9,225 bases of DNA from an uncultured Coprococcus sp. Lineage in GTDB: Bacteria > Bacillota > Clostridia > Lachnospirales > Lachnospiraceae. The stretch is from NCBI GenBank assembly GCA_900548315.1, contig URJU01000084.1, positions 1 through 9,225 of the forward strand, read 5' to 3'. A program made the translations under genes and the position numbers. The notes below the pieces were generated by a model, which worked only from the letters and a program-made list of their open reading frames with translations, was not told the origin of the DNA and did not search any database. Position 1 is the stretch's first letter; each line of letters begins with the position of its first letter. Below are positions 1 to 6,583 of this stretch, piece after piece.

Positions 1-576
1 ATCTGTAGCTGCCGTTTCATAGAGATTGTGCCCCTCTGAATCTATCACAACTATAGCAGGAAAATTTTCTACCCTCATTTTTCTGATTGCCTCTGTACCA
101 AGATCATCATAGGCTATCACTTCTGACTCCTTGATACATTTTGAGAGGAGTGCCCCTGCACCTCCCACAGCTGCCAGATATACAGCTTTGTTTTCTATTA
201 TTGACTTTATAACCTCTGGACTTCTTTTCCCTTTTCCTATCATTCCACACAGACCTTTGCTCAGTATAAGAGGTGTGTATTTGTCCATTCGGCTGCTGGT
301 TGTTGGTCCTGCTGATCCAATCACCTGACCAGGTTTTGCTGGTGTTGGACCGAGATAGTATATCACGTTTCCATTGAGGTCTATAGGAACTATACCTCTT
401 TCATACAATTCTTTGCCACTGACATCCTCACATCCTGATTTAATGATAGAATCATACATTCTCTTGTGTGCCGCATCTCTCGCACTGTACACTATCCCAT
501 CTATATATACATAATCCCCTGCTTTGAGATTCTTTACCTCTTCTCTGTCAAATGGTGCTTTTATATGTTTGTTCAT
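1..576 (-). CDS. Fumarate hydratase class I, beta subunit (3' end cut by window edge)
   Basis: This is the C-terminal-type (beta) subunit of a two-subunit [4Fe-4S] hydro-lyase that interconverts fumarate and malate in the cytoplasm. The 192 visible residues begin MNKHIKAPFD and run to the window edge without a stop. Family landmarks seen are RDAAHKR (about 33-39), a GPTTSSRMDKYTP segment (90-102), GMIGKGKRSP (111-120), a glycine-rich AAVGGAGALL stretch (135-144) and the terminal FPAIVVIDSEGHNLYE block (172-187). The last block is normally close to the C-terminus, so probably only a few residues are missing. The start at 576 is preceded by GGGAAAGGATCATT, a good ribosome binding site. The alpha subunit lies 76 nt upstream. 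L-tartrate dehydratase beta (TtdB) is homologous and cannot be fully excluded, but fumarase is the usual identity in clostridia. Confidence 0.93.
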   Translation of the reverse strand, partial: MNKHIKAPFDREEVKNLKAGDYVYIDGIVYSARDAAHKRMYDSIIKSGCEDVSGKELYERGIVPIDLNGNVIYYLGPTPAKPGQVIGSAGPTTSSRMDKYTPLILSKGLCGMIGKGKRSPEVIKSIIENKAVYLAAVGGAGALLSKCIKESEVIAYDDLGTEAIRKMRVENFPAIVVIDSEGHNLYETAATD

Positions 577-611
577 AATGATCCTTTCCCACATGTTTAC
601 AAATATTCGTG

Positions 612-635
612 ATATCAAATTCATAATATTGATAT
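612..635 (-). repeat. AT-rich inverted repeat in the fumarase alpha/beta gap
   Basis: The 76-nt spacer between the fumarase subunit genes (577-652) holds 7-bp arms ATATCAA (612-618) and TTGATAT (629-635) with a 10-nt loop. The stem is mostly A-T and no T-run follows on the transcribed strand, so it does not look like a terminator. It could be a weak mRNA structure, or chance in AT-rich DNA. Confidence 0.35.
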
Positions 636-652
636 TACAAATATATAATTAT

Positions 653-1495
653 CTACAGGCATCTTGTCACATGTCTGTTTACGTGACAACACATATTCAC
701 TGCAAGTGGCATTCCTGCAATATGAGTTGCGTATGTCTCTATATTTACTGCAAGTGCCGTTGTCTTTCCTCCAAGTCCTCCAGGTCCTATTCCTGTGCTG
801 TTTATTGCCTCGAGGAGTTCTTTCTCTATCCTTGCTATATGTTCTTTTTCAGAGTGTACTCCTACTTTTCTCGTAAGTGCCTTCTTTGCCAGCTTTGCGG
901 CCATTTCAAAGTCTCCTCCAAGTCCAACTCCTACAAATACAGGAGGACATGCATTTGGGCCTGCATCCTTTACAGCCTTAATTACTGCAGCCTTTACTCC
1001 CTCTTCTCCATCTGCTGGTTTCAACATATATACTTTGCTCATATTCTCGCTGCCAAATCCTTTAGGAGCGATTGTTATTTCTATATTATCTCCCGGGACA
1101 ATATCATAGTGAATTATTGCCGGAGTGTTGTCCTTTGTATTTTCTCTTATAAGAGGATCCTTCACAACCGATTTTCTAAGATATCCATCTGTATATCCCT
1201 GTCTCACACCTTCGTTGATGGCATCTGTTATATTCATACCTTCAATATGTACGTCCTGTCCTATATTCACAAAAAAAACAGCCATCCCTGTGTCCTGACA
1301 GATTGGAATATCATTTTCTCTTGCCACATCAAGATTCTCGCACAACTGTCCAAGTATCTGCTTTCCAAGAGGACTGTCCTCTGTCTCAACTGAATCTCTG
1401 ACTGCCTTTTCCATATCTTCAGACAAATGTATATTTGCCTCTATACACATCTCCCTGACATTTCTGGTAATTTCTTCTGCTGATATACTTCTCAT
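653..1495 (-). CDS. Fumarate hydratase class I, alpha subunit
   Basis: This 280-residue protein is the iron-sulfur-carrying subunit of a two-subunit class I fumarase, full length for the family. Three cysteines sit where the cluster ligands of the family are expected: C66 in IPICQDTG, C183 in GPNACPP and C270 in CCHVNRH near the C-terminus. Other landmarks are a GFGSENMSKV block (147-155) and a GIGPGGLGGKTTALAV block (236-250). The start MRSISAEEIT at 1495 is preceded by GGCGGTGAAGAG, whose GGTGA element makes a modest ribosome binding site. The beta subunit follows after 76 nt. In anaerobes such an enzyme serves a partial reductive or oxidative TCA branch, and its exposed cluster is oxygen-labile. 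The gene may have its own promoter (see 1515-1545). TtdA (tartrate dehydratase) is the main alternative. Confidence 0.95.
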   Translation of the reverse strand: MRSISAEEITRNVREMCIEANIHLSEDMEKAVRDSVETEDSPLGKQILGQLCENLDVARENDIPICQDTGMAVFFVNIGQDVHIEGMNITDAINEGVRQGYTDGYLRKSVVKDPLIRENTKDNTPAIIHYDIVPGDNIEITIAPKGFGSENMSKVYMLKPADGEEGVKAAVIKAVKDAGPNACPPVFVGVGLGGDFEMAAKLAKKALTRKVGVHSEKEHIARIEKELLEAINSTGIGPGGLGGKTTALAVNIETYATHIAGMPLAVNMCCHVNRHVTRCL

Positions 1496-1514
1496 CTCTT
1501 CACCGCCATTTTAT

Positions 1515-1545
1515 TTTATAATTTATTGCAATAACTTTTTATGAA
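1515..1545 (-). promoter_or_regulatory. Weak candidate promoter for the fumarase genes
   Basis: On the minus strand the motif TATAAA (1515-1520) lies about 20 nt upstream of the alpha-subunit start. A poor -35-like TTCATA (1540-1545) sits upstream, but the 19-bp spacer is long. The region is so AT-rich that the match may be accidental. It is listed because the fumarase genes are preceded by a 77-nt gap with no terminator, so a promoter here is plausible. Confidence 0.25.
1523..1534. promoter_or_regulatory. Perfect 12-bp palindrome, possible operator
   Basis: TTATTGCAATAA is an exact palindrome centred about 33 nt upstream of the fumarase alpha start, within the spacer of the weak candidate promoter. 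A dimeric repressor bound here would block transcription of the fumarase genes. I do not recognise the motif as a named regulator's site. In AT-rich DNA the expected chance rate is not negligible. Confidence 0.3.
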
Positions 1546-1572
1546 TTTCTTTGATGTATATATAGTGTTTTT

Positions 1573-1866
1573 TCAGTCATCTAGAAAAGTGTCATCATTT
1601 TTTTTATAATTCGGATCCTTCCTATTCACAAAAAACTTATACACATGAAGAGTCAATGTGAATATAGCAACAACTATGACCATTGCCACCAATATGTAAA
1701 TGATATTCATTATACTATAGGACCACTCCGATGCTTTCCTTGTACTGTTAAATATCTGGTCTAGTTTTCCTTCTGTTGTAGCCTCCGTCACAGAGGATGC
1801 TGCCTTGTTTACAGACTCAGCTATCCTGTCATCACAAGACAAAATACAAGCCATTATCTCTGTCAT
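1573..1866 (-). CDS. Small single-pass membrane protein of unknown function
   Basis: I do not recognise this 97-residue protein. Residues 1-50 are polar and probably helical, with Ala, Ser, Thr and Glu rich stretches such as KAASSVTEATTEGK (21-34). Residues about 52-75 form one strongly hydrophobic segment (IMNIIYILVAMVIVVAIF region). A short tail, FFVNRKDPNYKKNDDTFLDD, follows and carries the positive charges next to the membrane, so by the positive-inside rule the N-terminus is probably outside and the C-terminus cytoplasmic. There is no cleavable signal peptide. The start at 1866 follows GGGGG at a spacing of 6 nt, and a second ATG at 1854 is possible. It lies alone between the gyrA terminator and the fumarase genes, 77 nt upstream of the latter. 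Coding status rests on the ribosome binding site, the protein-like composition and the co-oriented neighbours. Confidence 0.7.
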   Translation of the reverse strand: MTEIMACILSCDDRIAESVNKAASSVTEATTEGKLDQIFNSTRKASEWSYSIMNIIYILVAMVIVVAIFTLTLHVYKFFVNRKDPNYKKNDDTFLDD

Positions 1867-1890
1867 TTTTTGCCCCCGATCTTATTGTAA

Positions 1891-1899
1891 ATTATCCCA
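1891..1899 (-). promoter_or_regulatory. Candidate extended -10 promoter for the small membrane protein gene
   Basis: The minus strand reads TGGGATAAT, a TGn extended -10 with a 5/6 match to TATAAT. Transcription would start near 1884, leaving a leader of about 18 nt that keeps the GGGGG ribosome binding site. No good -35 sits at 17 bp. A TTGACT at 1904-1909 is too close to pair with it. A promoter is expected here because the upstream operon is terminated. Confidence 0.35.
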
Positions 1900-1993
1900 T
1901 TAAAGTCAATTTATCCACTTTTTATTCTAACAAATTTATACTTTCTCCCATATAAAACAAGTATATCATAACCGATATATGCGTACAATCAGC

Positions 1994-2032
1994 AAAAGGG
2001 TGTATTGCCATTTTTTTGACAATACACCCTTT
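1994..2032 (-). terminator. Intrinsic terminator after gyrA
   Basis: A perfect 13-bp inverted repeat, AAAGGGTGTATTG (1995-2007) and CAATACACCCTTT (2020-2032), surrounds a 12-nt loop. On the minus strand the stem begins 18 nt past the gyrA stop and ends in TTTT (1994-1997). The T-run is short and partly inside the stem, but the stem is strong. It marks the end of the dnaN-to-gyrA transcription unit. The mirror strand has AAAA after the stem, so it is not a bidirectional terminator. Confidence 0.85.
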
Positions 2033-2050
2033 AAAATATAAATTATTATT

Positions 2051-4630
2051 TTACTGTTCTGTCTTGTCTGAACCTGTGTCTTCCACATCTTCAGACTCGG
2101 CGTCATCAGAAACTTCATTTATATCTGCAATACCTTCTGTTTCATTCTGAACATCATCTGTTTCATCGTTATTTTCTTCTTCATCAGTTCTTGCAAGTTT
2201 TGCAACTGATGCTACAAACGAATTGCCATCTTTTCCGATATTCATAAGTTTTACTCCAGATGTTATCCTTCCAATGACTGTTATATCGGAACAATGCATC
2301 CTTATCATTATTCCTTCATTTGTCATCATCATTATATCATGGTCATTTGTAACAGCCTTGGCACTTACTATGTCTCCAGTCTTCTCTGTTATCTTATAAC
2401 ACTTTACTCCCTTTCCACCTCTCATCTGTGTGGTAAACTCAGAGAGTTCAGTTCTCTTACCCATACCATTTGAAGTCACGAACAATATCTCATCACCCTG
2501 GACATCAAGCTGCATAGCGATAACATCATCGCCCTTTTCGCATCTGATTCCCCTTACACCCATGGATGTACGTCCTGTGTCTCTCACACATTCCTCGTTG
2601 AATCTGATACACATTCCCTTTCTTGTCACAAGAAATATATCATTTTCTCCACTGGTTGCCTTTACCTCTATGAGTTCATCTCCCTCATTCAAAGTTATGG
2701 CTGCTAGACCTGTCTTTCTGATATTCTCAAATGCCTCTATCTTTGTCTTCTTTACTATACCTCTCTTTGTAGCCATCATCAGATATTTCTTTTCAAATCC
2801 AGCTATAGGTATGATGGCAGTCACTTTTTCATTTGGAAGGAGCTGAAGAAGATTTACTATTGCAACTCCTCTTGCATTACGTCCTGATTCAGGGATCTCA
2901 TATCCCTTCATCCTATATACCCTTCCCATGTTGGTGAAGAACATTATGAAATTATGAGTATTTGTCAGGAATATCTCATCTATTATATCGTTGTCGATGG
3001 TATTCATTCCCTTTATACCCTTTCCACCTCTGTTCTGTACCTTGAATGTATCCTTTGGCATTCTCTTTATGTATCCGAGTTTTGTCATTGATATGACTAT
3101 CTCTTCTCTCTTGATAAGTTCCTCATCTGTTATATCATCTGAATATGCTGTGATTGATGTTCTTCTCTCATCACCATACTTATCCGCAATTGCAGCAAGC
3201 TCTGTCTTGATAACTCCCAGAAGTTTATTCTCATCTGCAAGTATAGCCTTGTACTCTGCTATCTTTGCTATAAGTTCATTGTACTCGTTCTCTATCTTCT
3301 CTCTTTCCAAACCTGTAAGAGCACGAAGTCTCATATCTACTATAGCTCCAGCCTGAGCCTCTGAAAGTCCAAATCTTTCAATAAGCTTTGTCTTTGCCTC
3401 TCCAACGTTCTTGGAGTTTCTTATTATACTGATAACTTCATCTATATTGTCCAGAGCGATCAGATATCCCTGTAATATATGTGCTCTCTCTTCAGCTTTA
3501 TTGAGATCGTATTTTGTTCTTCTTGTAACAACATCTTCCTGATGTTTCAGATAGTATGTGAGCATGTCCTTGAGATTGAGTATCTTTGGCACCCCATCCA
3601 CAAGAGCAAGCATTATACATCCAAATGTATCCTGGAGCTGAGTATGCTTAAAGAGCTGGTTGAGAATCACATTTGCATTGACATCTTTTCTAAGTTCAAT
3701 TACAACTCTCATTCCTTCTCTTGACGACTCGTCCCTTATATCTGTTATTCCATCTATCCTCTTATTTTTTACAAGATCAACCATATTCTTGATGAGAAGA
3801 GATTTATTTACCATATATGGCAGTTCGGTTACAACAATGCGGTGTTTTTCGTTCGTCATTGTTTCGATTTCTGTGATAGCTCGTACCTTTATCTTACCTC
3901 TGCCGGTTTTATATGCATCATTTATTCCCTGTCTTCCGAGTATCTGAGCGCCTGTAGGAAAATCCGGTCCCTTTACTATATCCATAAGCTCATCTATCTC
4001 TGTTTCACGACCTTCTTCTACCCTATTATCGATGATTTTTATAGCTGCACTGATGGTTTCCTTTAAATTATGTGGTGGAATATTAGTAGCCATACCTACT
4101 GCTATACCCGATGTACCATTTACCAATAGGTTAGGATAACGTGATGGAAGTACCACTGGTTCCTTTTCTGTACCATCAAAGTTAGGTATAAAATCTACTG
4201 TATCCTTGTTTATATCAGCCATCATCTCCATAGATATCTTGGAAAGTCTTGCCTCTGTATATCGCATGGCAGCTGCATGGTCTCCATCCACTGAACCAAA
4301 GTTTCCATGTCCATCCACAAGAGGATATCTTGTATTCCATTCCTGAGCCAACTTTACAAGTGCCTCATATATGGAACTGTCGCCGTGTGGATGATATTTA
4401 CCCATTGTATCACCGACGATACGAGCACATTTACGATGTGGCTTGTCCGGTCCATTGTTAAGCTCTATCATAGAATGAAGTATTCTTCTCTGAACAGGCT
4501 TAAGTCCATCTCTTACATCAGGAAGTGCTCTTGCTGCTATAACGCTCATGGCATAATCTATGTATGAACGCTCCATTGTCTTTTTTAGACCAACTTCATC
4601 TATTTTATCAAAAATCTTATCGTCATCCAT
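2051..4630 (-). CDS. gyrA: DNA gyrase subunit A
   Basis: GyrA is the breakage-reunion subunit of DNA gyrase, which introduces negative supercoils in an A2B2 complex with GyrB. The 859-residue protein has the N-terminal block SYIDYAMSVIAARALPDVRDG (22-42), the winged-helix segment HPHGDSSIYE (80-89) and the catalytic tyrosine Y124 in AAMRYTEARL. The GyrA box QNRGGKG (532-538) marks it as gyrase rather than ParC. The beta-pinwheel C-terminal domain spans about 510-810. Quinolone-region positions equivalent to E. coli S83 and D87 are S85 and E89, the usual susceptible-type residues in Gram-positives. The last 45 residues are very acidic (21 Asp/Glu, one Lys). The start at 4630 fits the family; its AAAGGA site lies about 11 nt upstream, a slightly long spacing. 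gyrB ends 31 nt upstream and a terminator follows. Confidence 0.99.
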   Translation of the reverse strand: MDDDKIFDKIDEVGLKKTMERSYIDYAMSVIAARALPDVRDGLKPVQRRILHSMIELNNGPDKPHRKCARIVGDTMGKYHPHGDSSIYEALVKLAQEWNTRYPLVDGHGNFGSVDGDHAAAMRYTEARLSKISMEMMADINKDTVDFIPNFDGTEKEPVVLPSRYPNLLVNGTSGIAVGMATNIPPHNLKETISAAIKIIDNRVEEGRETEIDELMDIVKGPDFPTGAQILGRQGINDAYKTGRGKIKVRAITEIETMTNEKHRIVVTELPYMVNKSLLIKNMVDLVKNKRIDGITDIRDESSREGMRVVIELRKDVNANVILNQLFKHTQLQDTFGCIMLALVDGVPKILNLKDMLTYYLKHQEDVVTRRTKYDLNKAEERAHILQGYLIALDNIDEVISIIRNSKNVGEAKTKLIERFGLSEAQAGAIVDMRLRALTGLEREKIENEYNELIAKIAEYKAILADENKLLGVIKTELAAIADKYGDERRTSITAYSDDITDEELIKREEIVISMTKLGYIKRMPKDTFKVQNRGGKGIKGMNTIDNDIIDEIFLTNTHNFIMFFTNMGRVYRMKGYEIPESGRNARGVAIVNLLQLLPNEKVTAIIPIAGFEKKYLMMATKRGIVKKTKIEAFENIRKTGLAAITLNEGDELIEVKATSGENDIFLVTRKGMCIRFNEECVRDTGRTSMGVRGIRCEKGDDVIAMQLDVQGDEILFVTSNGMGKRTELSEFTTQMRGGKGVKCYKITEKTGDIVSAKAVTNDHDIMMMTNEGIMIRMHCSDITVIGRITSGVKLMNIGKDGNSFVASVAKLARTDEEENNDETDDVQNETEGIADINEVSDDAESEDVEDTGSDKTEQ

Positions 4631-4648
4631 TTTTTAGATTTTCCTTTC

Positions 4649-4674
4649 TCTCGATATCTATTTATACATCGAGA
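4649..4674 (-). repeat. Inverted repeat across the gyrB stop, just before the gyrA ribosome binding site
   Basis: Perfect 7-bp arms TCTCGAT (4649-4655) and ATCGAGA (4668-4674) flank a 12-nt loop containing the gyrB TAA (4662-4664). In the mRNA the 3' arm ends directly before the AAAGGA of gyrA. Ribosomes finishing gyrB would open it, so it could couple or tune gyrA translation. There is no T-run, so it is not a terminator. Function is inferred. Confidence 0.45.
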
Positions 4675-6581
4675 TTCTTTACATACTTGGCATTTGTCTC
4701 TATAAATTCACGACGTGGCTCAACCTTATCACCCATGAGCACGTTGAATGTCATGTCTATTTCTGACTCGTCATCATCATCAATGGCTACACGCAGAAGA
4801 ATTCTTCTCTCAGGATCCATTGTTGTCTCCCAAAGCTGCTCTGCATCCATCTCTCCAAGACCTTTATATCGCTGAATCTTGTTATTTTGATCTCTTCCAA
4901 CCTCATCAAGTATATTGTTTAATTCGTCATCACTGTATGCATACCATACTTTTTTGTTTCTCTCCAGCTTGTAAAGAGGTGGCTGTGCCAGATACACATG
5001 TCCCTTCCTTATGAGGTCAGGCATAAATCTGTAGAAGAATGTAAGCAGCAATGTTGCAATATGTGCTCCATCCACATCGGCATCAGTCATGATGATTATT
5101 TTGTTATATCTAAGTTTTTCTATGTTGAAATTCTCATGGATACCTGTTCCAAATGCGGTGATCATAGCTTTTATCTCTTCATTTCCAAGTATCCTGTCAA
5201 TTCTTGCCTTCTCAACATTCAAGATCTTACCACGAAGTGGAAGTATAGCCTGGGTTGATCTTGATCTGGCAGTCTTTGCTGAACCACCGGCAGAATCTCC
5301 TTCGACTATATAAATCTCACAGTTCTTAGGATCCTTATCTGAACAATCTGCAAGCTTTCCAGGAAGTGCCATGTTGTCTGAAAGATTTGCTTTTCTTGCA
5401 ACATCCCTTGCCTTTCTTGCTGCTATTCTGGCTCTCTGTGCCACAGCTGCTTTGTTGACTATTATCTTGGCAATCTGAGGATTCTGCTCAAGATAATATG
5501 TGAGCTGTTCTGTAACTACACTCTCAACTGCAGGTCTTGCCTCTGAGTTACCAAGTTTCTGTTTTGTCTGTCCTTCAAACTGAGGATCTCCGATTTTTAT
5601 TGAAACTATAGCTGCCAGTCCCTCTCTGAGATCATCACCTGAAAGATTATCATCCTTTTCCTTGAGAATGTTGTTCTTTCTGGCATAATCATTAAATACC
5701 TTTGTTATAGCTGACTTAAATCCTGTAAGATGTGTACCACCCTCAGGTGTATTGATATTATTTACAAAACTGTATGTTGACTCATTATATGAATCGTTAT
5801 GTTGAAGTGCTACCTCAACACTTATTCCTTCTCTTACTCCCTCACAGTAGATAACTTCGTTGTACAGAGGATCTCTATGTCTGTTAAGATATGTGACAAA
5901 CTCTTTTATACCTCCCTCATAGTGGAATGATCTCACTTTTTCTGGTATAAGTCTCTTGTCTGTGAGAGAAATCTTAAGTCCCTTTGTGAGAAAAGCCATC
6001 TCACGAAGTCTGTTTCTGAGAATATCGTAATCATATACATTATCCTCGAATATAGTATGATCAGGTAAAAATGTAACCTTTGTTCCGGACACTCCTTCTG
6101 GCGCATCACCTATAACCTTAAGCTTGTACATTACCTTACCTTTTTCATATCTCTGTTTATATATCTTTCCGTCTCTTGTTATCTCTACTTCAAGCCATGT
6201 TGAAAGTGCATTGACTACAGACGCTCCAACTCCATGAAGTCCTCCTGATACCTTGTATCCTCCACCGCCGAACTTACCGCCGGCATGAAGTATGGTAAAT
6301 ACAACTTCAACTGCAGGTATTCCCTGTTTTTTATGCATTCCAACAGGTATTCCACGTCCATCATCCACAACTGTTATGGAGTTATCCTCATTGATATATA
6401 CCTGAATGTGGGTACAATATCCAGCCAGAGCCTCGTCTACAGAATTGTCCACTATCTCATATACGAGATGGTGAAGTCCAGTGGAGGATGTACTTCCTAT
6501 GTACATACCAGGTCTTTTTCTGACTGCCTCCAGTCCCTCCAAAACCTGTATCTGTTCTGCTCCATAATTATCATTTTCCAT
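4662..6581 (-). CDS. gyrB: DNA gyrase subunit B
   Basis: GyrB supplies ATP hydrolysis to gyrase. The 639 residues show the GHKL ATPase fold: E42 (catalytic base position), N46 and E50 in YEIVDNSVDEAL, D73 in VVDDGRGIPV, and the lid GGKFGGGGYKVSGGLHGVG (101-119). R136, the residue linked to coumarin binding in E. coli, is conserved. The transducer domain follows, with Q338-K340 in FEGQTKQKLG near the ATP site. The TOPRIM domain has EGDSAGGSA (427-435), PLRGKILNVEKA (448-459) and the metal-binding DADVD (500-504). The C-terminal block QRYKGLGEMDAEQLWETTMDP (570-590) is typical. Length matches the short Gram-positive form, which lacks the enterobacterial insert. The start at 6581 has a strong GGAGGA located inside the end of recF, only 2 nt of gap. 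ParE is excluded by the pairing with gyrA and recF. Confidence 0.99.
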   Translation of the reverse strand: MENDNYGAEQIQVLEGLEAVRKRPGMYIGSTSSTGLHHLVYEIVDNSVDEALAGYCTHIQVYINEDNSITVVDDGRGIPVGMHKKQGIPAVEVVFTILHAGGKFGGGGYKVSGGLHGVGASVVNALSTWLEVEITRDGKIYKQRYEKGKVMYKLKVIGDAPEGVSGTKVTFLPDHTIFEDNVYDYDILRNRLREMAFLTKGLKISLTDKRLIPEKVRSFHYEGGIKEFVTYLNRHRDPLYNEVIYCEGVREGISVEVALQHNDSYNESTYSFVNNINTPEGGTHLTGFKSAITKVFNDYARKNNILKEKDDNLSGDDLREGLAAIVSIKIGDPQFEGQTKQKLGNSEARPAVESVVTEQLTYYLEQNPQIAKIIVNKAAVAQRARIAARKARDVARKANLSDNMALPGKLADCSDKDPKNCEIYIVEGDSAGGSAKTARSRSTQAILPLRGKILNVEKARIDRILGNEEIKAMITAFGTGIHENFNIEKLRYNKIIIMTDADVDGAHIATLLLTFFYRFMPDLIRKGHVYLAQPPLYKLERNKKVWYAYSDDELNNILDEVGRDQNNKIQRYKGLGEMDAEQLWETTMDPERRILLRVAIDDDDESEIDMTFNVLMGDKVEPRREFIETNAKYVKNLDV

Positions 6582-6583
6582 TG

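Noticed and set aside
524..1393. Long plus-strand open frame of 289 codons
   Set aside because: It is antisense to the clearly coding fumarase alpha gene. Its product is rich in Cys, Ser and Tyr with no domain, as expected of a shadow frame.
1911..1919. TTATCCACT, an 8/9 match to the DnaA box
   Set aside because: A single copy downstream of gyrA, with no cluster or unwinding element around it; expected by chance in AT-rich DNA.
1962..1979. TATATC/GATATA inverted repeat upstream of the small membrane gene
   Set aside because: Only six A/T-rich base pairs in AT-rich DNA with no adjacent promoter element; indistinguishable from chance.
2430..5313. Several plus-strand frames of 70-138 codons opposite gyrA and gyrB
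   Set aside because: They are antisense shadows of strongly conserved genes; their hydrophobic, Ser- and Phe-rich products reflect the complementary codons.
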